64,000 nucleotides of DNA from Druceiella hillmani. Its lineage: Eukaryota; Arthropoda; Insecta; Lepidoptera; Hepialidae. The DNA lies in assembly GCA_039881145.1 (NCBI GenBank), contig JAYKKI010000060.1, forward strand, positions 5,952,501 to 6,016,500. Reading direction: 5' to 3'. Position 1 is the stretch's first letter; every line of letters starts with the position of its first letter. Under the pieces are notes generated by a model. It had not been told where the DNA came from and ran no database searches. It saw only the letters and a list, made by a program, of their open reading frames with translations. Shown one piece after another: positions 59,314 through 64,000 of this stretch. The translations under genes were made by a program, and so were the position numbers.

Positions 59314-60597
59314 TTATATATATATATGTGTGTGTGTGTGTGTTTTAAAACTTCTCTTATGTGGGCATAAGCACAAGCCAGAATTTTTCTGTTTTGTAAT
59401 TCTTTTTTCGTTAAATACAAATTGTTTTTTAATTAACAAAAAGATAATGGTTATCTTATATTTTGTTCCATCTTGTTCTTTTCTTTTAATGGAATTTCAT
59501 TTATACATAAATAATTGGTTGTGACTGTATTAAAAAGTTTATTCACTTGTACATGTCTGAAATGTTGGTATTAGTTAGATCTGCAGATCAGCAAATTTTA
59601 TTATAAATATATATACATTGCTCATAAATATATGAAAACAAACGAAAGAAGCTTTTAGATTAGAGTTTCAGAAATTCCATCTACATTGATTTTTTTAATG
59701 CAAATAATAAGTTCATTTTACAGTGAAAATATTGTATTATATAAATGAATGCAATATGTCTTCAAAATGTTACATTATAAAAGGATGGTTATCTGTTTTG
59801 TATTGGAAAGTGTCAACGTATGTGTCATTGATATTTACACCAAAGTCATTCTTAGCATTTCTGTAGGAAGAATCAGAATATTGAAGTACCTCAGTACTAG
59901 GTAACTTGCAAGAACTGACTTTTGAAATAAGACATGTGAGGGTTTTTTTTAAAGAAGTCTCATTTTCCAAATCATTTTGGTATACCATTATTCAGTCAGG
60001 GCAGTAAATAGTTACAACCAATTGTAAATAGAATAATAGAATATTGATTCACAAAGAACTAGTTACAATATTAAGGGCTCTAATTATGGTGCAGCTTTTT
60101 AAACCTTCGTACACTTTACAAGGGAAATTGGGTACCACCATTGTCCTCAATGAGTAAAGTATTAGACAGGGTTTTGAATGACTTTGGTCTACTTAGATAC
60201 AGCAAATAATCCAATTTTAATTCAATGCACTAATAAGTAATGTCATTATATTTTTCATAATTCTCTCGTGTTGCTTTTCTTTTCAATAAAGATTGTGTGA
60301 ATGCTCTTATCTTAGTTGAAACAGATTATATATACCCTCATTTATCTGCTGATGAACAGACTTACAATTTGCATATTTTATATATATTTTAGATAGTTCT
60401 AAATGCAAAATATTTTAATACTACATATTGTATAAACATACCAAAAAATGCAGCCGGAAAAAATACTGAAGTGACAGTGGAGAACTCTTCATTAGTAAGT
60501 GCGTAGCCAAGTGGTGAAGTTTCATTGTTTTGGAGTATAGCCTGTGATGGTGAGGACCATCCAGTGCCTATTGCTGATGTGAATATATTGTAAGTCA
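47700..60597 (-). CDS. Tret1-like facilitated sugar transporter, gene B (6 exons, N-terminus missing)
   Basis: Inverted paralogue of gene A. Exons in transcript order: 60597-60442, 58452-58250, 57381-57195, 55009-54624, 50506-50395 and 47965-47700. Each equals its gene A counterpart in length and phase, and the joined frame is open for about 436 residues. Family marks: [44 protein letters not shown] and [12 protein letters not shown]. Deviations: the TM7 Gln of QQLSG is Asp (GCDSLTG), the TM10 GxGP motif is SISP, and the D-R-x-G-R-R loop is diverged. Intron 4 again requires a GC donor, and a stop follows directly if the exon is read on, so GC-AG use is strongly indicated. Its introns are loaded with repeats. 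Either a transporter with shifted specificity or an early pseudogene. Confidence 0.85.
47999..48122. repeat. 43-bp tandem repeat ending in a perfect hairpin
   Basis: GTATAGCAACACAATAATAA starts at 47999, 48042 and 48085. The third copy is followed by its own reverse complement: GTATAGCAACACAATAA (48085-48101), 4-base loop, and the complementary arm 48106-48122. It lies in the last intron of gene B, near the splice acceptor of the terminal exon. Confidence 0.9.
48215..49120. repeat. Tandem duplication of about 495 bp in the last intron of gene B
   Basis: AATTACAAAAGTACC begins each copy, near 48219 and 48715. The shared blocks TTTCTGGAGAAATAAGTAA and CTTTGTCCCTTTATCATTAA follow in both. The second copy lacks a short internal stretch that includes the CATGCATTTACATTTACATT part. 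Confidence 0.9.
49683..49800 (-). mobile_element. tRNA-derived SINE, copy 3 (short)
   Basis: In reverse complement it reads AGCCTTTAGCAGCG, GTACCACAGGGTCC and AGAGTTTCCC at the head, then directly TAAGAGATTGC and an (AAAAT)n tail. The order matches the copy at 45.92 kb, but the central body is deleted and the B box is damaged. Confidence 0.7.
50395..50506 (-). CDS. Gene B, exon with TM9-TM10 part
   Basis: Acceptor ATATGTTTCAG, donor T|GTAAGT. Encodes ATLGVYFKLDNNGWDV and VGFLPLLTLILFTIVRNI. Confidence 0.88.
50600..51700. other. Intron 4 of gene B, left part
   Basis: AT-rich intronic DNA. A block of GCAGTAAATATTTTGGGATA and ATCAATAAAATAT is repeated near 51357 and 51416. Nothing else is seen. 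Confidence 0.4.
51715..53690. mobile_element. Inverted-repeat (foldback-type) element in intron 4 of gene B
   Basis: A left arm (about 51715-52050) and a right arm (about 53046-53690) are diverged reverse complements. They share, from outside inwards, AACGTTTCTTTAAAAAAA, CAAATCACTTATTTTATTC, TTGTTTATCACTTTTATTC, TAGTGATTGATTTAGACT and AAGCCCACAAGGCTCA. The right arm is longer because of three copies of a 40-bp unit (GATAAACAAAATGCAGTAG, 53220-53320) and extra sequence. The interior of about 1 kb shows no transposase. The exact ends and any target duplication were not determined. Confidence 0.75.
53855..53929. repeat. Perfect 32-bp inverted repeat (hairpin)
   Basis: Arms 53855-53886 and 53898-53929 are exact complements around an 11-base loop. 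The arm begins GATGCTAATTGCTCTGATC. It lies in intron 4 of gene B and is the longest perfect hairpin noticed in the window. Confidence 0.9.
54474..54597. repeat. (TA)n microsatellite next to the GC donor of gene B
   Basis: A TA array starting about 27 bp into intron 4 in the transcribed direction. It corresponds in position to the AC/TA array in intron 4 of gene A. Confidence 0.95.
54624..55009 (-). CDS. Gene B, exon with central loop and TM7-TM8; GC donor
   Basis: Acceptor TTTATTGCAG. Encodes GDNEGAIKAFRKLYGEK, SIFLASTLNGCDSLTG and [16 protein letters not shown]. The last in-frame codon is followed by GCAAGTATTTAA. Reading on gives a stop after three codons, and the only GT would shift the frame, so the donor is GC as in gene A. 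Confidence 0.85.
55020..56580. other. Intron 3 of gene B
   Basis: AT-rich intronic DNA. ORFs at 55151-55393 (+) and 55285-55521 (-) overlap and have no motif. Confidence 0.4.
56600..57050 (+). repeat. Opposed repeat pair, left copy
   Basis: Contains CACTGACCCGAGGGTGA, CACTTTATGTAACATTTAAG, GACAGGAATATTTGTGTGTG and AAGATTAAAGGCAGG. Each occurs in reverse complement, in mirrored order, at 58665-59060. It also carries an internal hairpin at 56886-56942 (CACTTTATGTAACAT / ATGTTACATAAAGTG). Confidence 0.82.
57195..57381 (-). CDS. Gene B, exon with TM5-TM6 and PESP motif
   Basis: Acceptor TATTTAACAG, donor G|GTATTA. Begins QETRGVISTF, ends YFLPESPGYLMKKG. Confidence 0.9.
57465..57840 (+). repeat. 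Repeat with decayed Ser/Asp-rich ORF, copy 1
   Basis: Near-collinear with 63095-63515. It shares GGTGCGCTCACAATTTG, GATAGTGATAATAATGACG-like text, GATGTGACCTTGATTTCAGT, TTATTATCCTTGTACAAGTT and CGAGACAAGGGTAAA. The reading frame present in the right copy is broken here. It may be part of an unclassified transposon. It lies in intron 2 of gene B. Confidence 0.8.
58250..58452 (-). CDS. Gene B, exon with TM2-TM4
   Basis: Acceptor CTTTTCCAG, donor GTACGT. Encodes [29 protein letters not shown] and FILINEIMM. It lies between the two arms of an opposed repeat pair. Confidence 0.88.
58665..59060 (-). repeat. Opposed repeat pair, right copy
   Basis: Reverse-complement counterpart of 56600-57050, lying in intron 1 of gene B. 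The two copies bracket exons 2 and 3 of gene B (58250-58452 and 57195-57381). Confidence 0.82.
59261..59345. repeat. (TA)n/(TG)n microsatellite
   Basis: A TA array followed by a short TG array in intron 1 of gene B. Confidence 0.93.
59770..59988 (-). CDS. Unidentified 72-codon ORF in intron 1 of gene B
   Basis: Begins MVYQNDLENETSLKKTLTCL and ends VDTFQYKTDNHPFIM. It is polar, with balanced amino-acid use and less AT-driven than neighbouring ORFs, on the same strand as gene B. A stop lies just upstream of the ATG. No domain, signal peptide or membrane segment is recognised. It may be a terminal exon of something else or a chance ORF. Confidence 0.2.
   Translation of the reverse strand: MVYQNDLENETSLKKTLTCLISKVSSCKLPSTEVLQYSDSSYRNAKNDFGVNINDTYVDTFQYKTDNHPFIM
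60442..60597 (-). CDS. Gene B, first recognised coding exon (TM1)
   Basis: Acceptor TTATTTTTCAG (- strand), donor G|GTATGT. Encodes [18 protein letters not shown] and LGYALTNEEFSTVTSVFFP. It starts with two bases of a split codon, as in gene A. The preceding exon was not found within the window. Confidence 0.86.
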
Positions 60598-60600
60598 CTG

Positions 60601-61120
60601 AAAAATAATAATTTGTAAAAATATTAATTGATATAAAATAATTAGAATTAAATACTTTTGTTTACATTAATTAATCGTATAAATTAATAATAATTTTTTT
60701 GTTAACTGTCGATGTGAATTCATAAAAATGATATGGCCAACCGTTTGAAAAATTTAAATTATGTTAATGAAACAACAGCTAATGAAAAAGAGGAATATTT
60801 GTAATTTTTACAATATTTTTTACTGTGTAAGTATGTTCTTGTAGTACAAATTTAATAACCAATTTTTTATTTTCGTGAGTACCCATTGTCGTTTATTTCT
60901 AAAAGCTTGATAGTAAATTTTTAAAACCGTATATTAATTTCTTCTCTATGAAATATTTTAAATCCATATTTGGTTGACTATATAGGGAATCTCTAATTAG
61001 AAAAATATGCCGCTTTGAATTTTGTAAAATATTAGAAATTGTGAATATCATAACAATAAAAACAAACATTTAAAAAAACTTTATCTTCTTCGGATGCCTC
61101 TTCAACTAGTGAAGATTGGC
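60601..61120. other. Upstream flank or first intron of gene B
   Basis: AT-rich, nothing recognised. I searched this side for a first coding exon ending in a phase-1 donor and did not find one. Confidence 0.4.
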
Positions 61121-61129
61121 ATACTTAGT

Positions 61130-62500
61130 CTTGTCCTTCGCTAAGTGAAAGAGTTCGGCGATATTTGTAATCCTTGTCCAATTTCATATGTGACACAACC
61201 ATGATTTCCTTCTATGACTAGTTTTCCTTCCCCCAGCAATTTTTTCCATAATTATTAGAGGTAAGAGCTTGTATCAGTAGTGCCTGAGCATATACCCCAG
61301 ATATAAAATTTTAAGTTGGTTGTTGGTCTTACAAAGCTTGCGTATCTGGCCAATTTATTGCAGAACTTCCTCATCGATGACTTTATAAGTCCAAGGTGTA
61401 GCTATTGTGTGCTGTGGGTCCACATTTTGAATATATCTATATATTTCCTGAAATCTTCTTTATTAGACCAGATTTTACATCCACATAAAAGTATTGCCCA
61501 GATGTAGCACTGGAGAAGATGAATTTGAAGGCTACAATAGCAAAGCACCTTTTTCAGTTTTTGAAAGGCATTGCAGGCATTTTCAATGTGAGTTTTGATC
61601 TCTACCTCATTGTCCTAGTTTTGAGTAAGCGAGTTTTCAAGTTTTATATTTATTAACCTGTTTTAGTTTTTGACCCACCACCAATATGATTGGTGACAGA
61701 TAGGGGTTGTTAGAGCTCACCTTAAATTTTGTCTTTGTAGCATTCATTCTGAGGCCACTTTTAATAATACACTTGTCAACCCAATCAACAATCTACTATA
61801 ACTCCGCTTCTGAAGATGCTAGGAGAACTGTCATCAGCATACCTCAAGTCATTGATAAGACATCCAGAGCTTCCAATGTGAGTCTTCCTGGACTTCCATT
61901 ATGATCACCTCCAAATACATATTAAAAAGAGTTAGTGGTAAAATGGGTTGCATTTTACCCCTAAGCATATCCTTCTAGCAGATCCATTTTAACATCAATC
62001 CTGATAATTGCGAGTTGGTTCCAATACAGTTTTTGTATAATACGGATGTTTTTCTTGTCCAAACTGATTTTCCTAAGAATGATTATGTTGCACTCTATTG
62101 AAAGCTTTCTCATGATCTATGAAACGAAGAAAGACATCTTGCTGCATGTTTCTACATTTTTGCCCCAAAATCTCTACAGTGAAGAAAGCATGTGCCCACT
62201 CTAGCTCAGAATCCAAATTAACTATCGCTTATCTACTCATTGCACTTTTTCCTTATGCGTTCATGAATTATGAAGAGGAAATGTTCAGTAATTGACACAT
62301 AAGACTTTGTTCTAAACTCTTCACATTTTCTGATGTTTTTCTATTTAGGAAGTGTAATAAAAATAGATTTGGGCAAGTCTTCAGGCATTTGATCGATTGC
62401 GTAAATGAAGTTGAATAGGCTTTGTAAATGAGGTTGTTTCTTCATAAACAAGCTTGGGAATCTCTATGTGAACATCATCTGGTTCCATGGCTTCCCAAAT
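61130..62500 (-). mobile_element. RTE-like LINE relic, second copy
   Basis: In reverse complement, fragments in several frames read EAMEPDDVHIEIPKL, LPKSIFITLPK, FIIHERIRKKCNE, then LRYADD (near 61835, the RT active-site box), VGQKLKQVNKYK and, at the 3' side, a VDPQHTIATPWTYKVIDEEV-like tail. It is collinear with the relic at 32.4-33.6 kb, including non-coding details such as CAAGATGTCTTTCTTC-like text. It extends further 5' into the RT N-terminal region. Many stops and frameshifts are present. Confidence 0.8.
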
Positions 62501-62559
62501 TGTATATACTTATAATACAATTTTATGAGAGGAAAAAAAAACAAAACAAAGTGTCGATA

Positions 62560-62985
62560 AAAACTCCGAAGCTGCGTCATTCAGCCTAAGCATCGATGAA
62601 TGGACAAGTTTAAAATGCCGAAGATATTTTAATATTTGCATACACCAAATGGATTACACGTTTTATAACTTGGAGCTGATCTTTATCCCGGGAAAATGCG
62701 AAGCCATAGAAACCAAAGAAAGTGCGGAAAAAAATTGCATGAGTTTGGCCTATGTTTTGAATAAGATATCGTAGTTATAAGTAGTGATGGCCCTAATGTG
62801 ATGGTCAAATTTGGATGGGAAAGCCTGACTGAAATGGTTTTCTGCCTGAATTTTATTATCGATGATAGCCACTTTCTGCAAAAGAGAAACCGACGAAAAT
62901 GTCATTGATATATTAAGGATCAAGATTTAAATCAAAATCAAATTAATTCTGAAGAGGAAAGTGAATATGATCGCTAATTTTTTAT
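62560..62985 (+). pseudogene. hAT-type transposase fragment
   Basis: Pieces on the + strand read FSLSIDEWTSLKCRRYFNIC, FYNLELIFIPGKCEAIETKE and, after stops, VISSDGPNVMVKFGWESL, DDSHFLQKRN and NSEEESEYD. They match the central part of BED-finger hAT transposases: the DxWTS block, the TDGAxxMxKFG block and the start of the helical insertion. It is short, frameshifted and truncated on both sides. It is a different hAT family from the ZMYM1-like element at 44-47 kb. Confidence 0.7.
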
Positions 62986-63075
62986 CTTTCTACGTGTTAC
63001 ATAAAGTTCAAATTATAATATTATTAGTAATTACAATATAAAAAGGATCCAGGAAAAGAAAATGTTTAACCCATA

Positions 63076-63515
63076 ATGTCGGAATACGAAAATAATTCAA
63101 GTGAAAATGATCGTGTTTCAAGTTGTGAAGAAAATGATAGTTGGAGTGACATTATGGTGCGCTCACAATTTGATGTAATACAAATTTTAAGTGATAGTGA
63201 TAATAGTGACGCTAACAATTATTTTGCTGATACGGAGGATGTACCGGACTGCAAAACTGACGATGTGACCTTGATTTCAGTTTTTGTTATAATTTATGTT
63301 CACGATATATATTTCCATAATTTTCTTTGTATTTTATTATCCTTGTACAAGTTTTTGTTAAGAAAACACCGAAAAAATTATTGAAATTGGATATTTTTTG
63401 GAAGAGATTCCGTTTTTTTTCAAGACAAGGGTAAAAGACATCAAAAACAAAATATTTCCTTGGCATTTTTAAGTATATATGAGTAAAAAACAAGGGCACT
63501 AAAACAGTTAATAAG
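63076..63515 (+). repeat. Repeat with Ser/Asp-rich ORF, copy 2
   Basis: An ORF from 63076 encodes MSEYENNSSENDRVSSCEEN, then IQILSDSDNSDANNYFADTE. It is acidic and low-complexity, then runs into hydrophobic AT-driven text. The DNA is collinear with 57465-57840, where the frame is broken, so it behaves as a dispersed repeat. It resembles the acidic N-terminal leader of some DNA-transposon proteins, but no catalytic domain follows, so I leave it unclassified. Confidence 0.7.
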
Positions 63516-63519
63516 TGCA

Positions 63520-64000
63520 ATTTAAGGTAACCAAAAATTTACCATTTGATTTAATTGATCAGTCTAATTTGTAATAAAGCAAAAATTTTAAAATTGCATC
63601 GTGTTTTGTAAAAATTTCAAAATTTTTCATATACTCAAGAAACTCGAGAAATCCTGGCCGAGAATTCTTGTGCCTTGAGAAATAAAAAAGGTCGAGATAC
63701 CAGAAACCCTACCTCGCAAGGAAGTCTAAAATATATTCATATAATAAATTTTCAAAAATTACCACTTATTTCAACACATTACATTTTGTATCAGGATTAA
63801 AATTAAAATTTTAACCGAAATAACTTCTTTGAAACAATTTGACTGATATTAAAGTAAAAAATATGTGTTACAGACACTACTCAAAAACATTTACACAATA
63901 TTTTTGAAACATCTTTAGAATTGCAATAAAATTGTTTAGAAAGGAATCATTATCCTTGATTTTTTTTAAATATGTTAATCTGCCATTAAAACTATGAACC
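63520..64000. other. AT-rich non-coding right edge
   Basis: No gene is seen. The final 40 bases resemble 37049-37088, so a dispersed repeat probably continues beyond the window. Confidence 0.4.

Overview
The window looks like nuclear DNA from an insect. It is strongly AT-rich, full of (TA)n microsatellites, minisatellites and decayed transposons, and its only convincing host genes are intron-containing sugar transporters of the facilitated trehalose transporter (Tret1-like, SLC2/MFS) type that are typically expanded in insects. No bacterial-style genes, rRNA, genuine tRNA gene or CRISPR array was seen. The order of insect cannot be fixed from this sequence alone.

Host genes. Gene A lies on the + strand (about 9.51-19.67 kb) and gene B on the - strand (about 47.70-60.60 kb). 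They are paralogues in tail-to-tail (convergent) orientation. I reconstructed six coding exons in each. Exon lengths are identical pairwise (156, 203, 187, 386, 112 and 266 bp) and all intron phases agree. The short exon coding the first N-terminal residues was not found for either gene; for gene B it may lie beyond the right edge. In both genes the reading frame survives across intron 4 only if that intron begins with GC rather than GT. A third, orphan copy of the last exon (about 41.63-41.83 kb, - strand) is a pseudogene relic between the two genes. Gene B has lost several residues that are conserved in the family and may have a changed substrate or be decaying.

Layout. 1-9.5 kb: AT-rich non-coding DNA with a 144-bp minisatellite, a 183-bp satellite and a 29-bp repeat. 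9.5-19.7 kb: gene A, whose intron 4 holds a dead Tc1/mariner element. 19.7-31 kb: mostly non-coding, with minisatellites, a LINE 3' fragment at 24.4 kb, dispersed repeats and a few unidentified ORFs. 31-34 kb: mariner fragment, SINE, and an RTE-like LINE relic. 36.1-36.9 kb: GC-rich PIF/Harbinger-like element with a TTA target duplication and a MADF-domain exon. 39.9-43.3 kb: repeats and the orphan transporter exon. 44.04-47.29 kb: a near-complete hAT element with 8-bp target duplication, a decayed ZMYM1-like transposase, a nested inverted fragment and a tRNA-derived SINE. 47.7-60.6 kb: gene B, whose introns hold a SINE, tandem duplications, a 2-kb inverted-repeat (foldback) element, an opposed repeat pair and a repeat shared with the right end. 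61-63.5 kb: a second LINE relic, a hAT fragment and the second copy of the shared repeat.

How it fits together: the two transporters probably arose by local inverted duplication, with the orphan exon marking another copy. The roughly 28 kb between them has been filled by transposons and simple repeats. No new multi-gene system was found. The most unusual observations are the shared GC-AG intron, the altered substrate-site residues of gene B, and the nested hAT/SINE/inversion structure.
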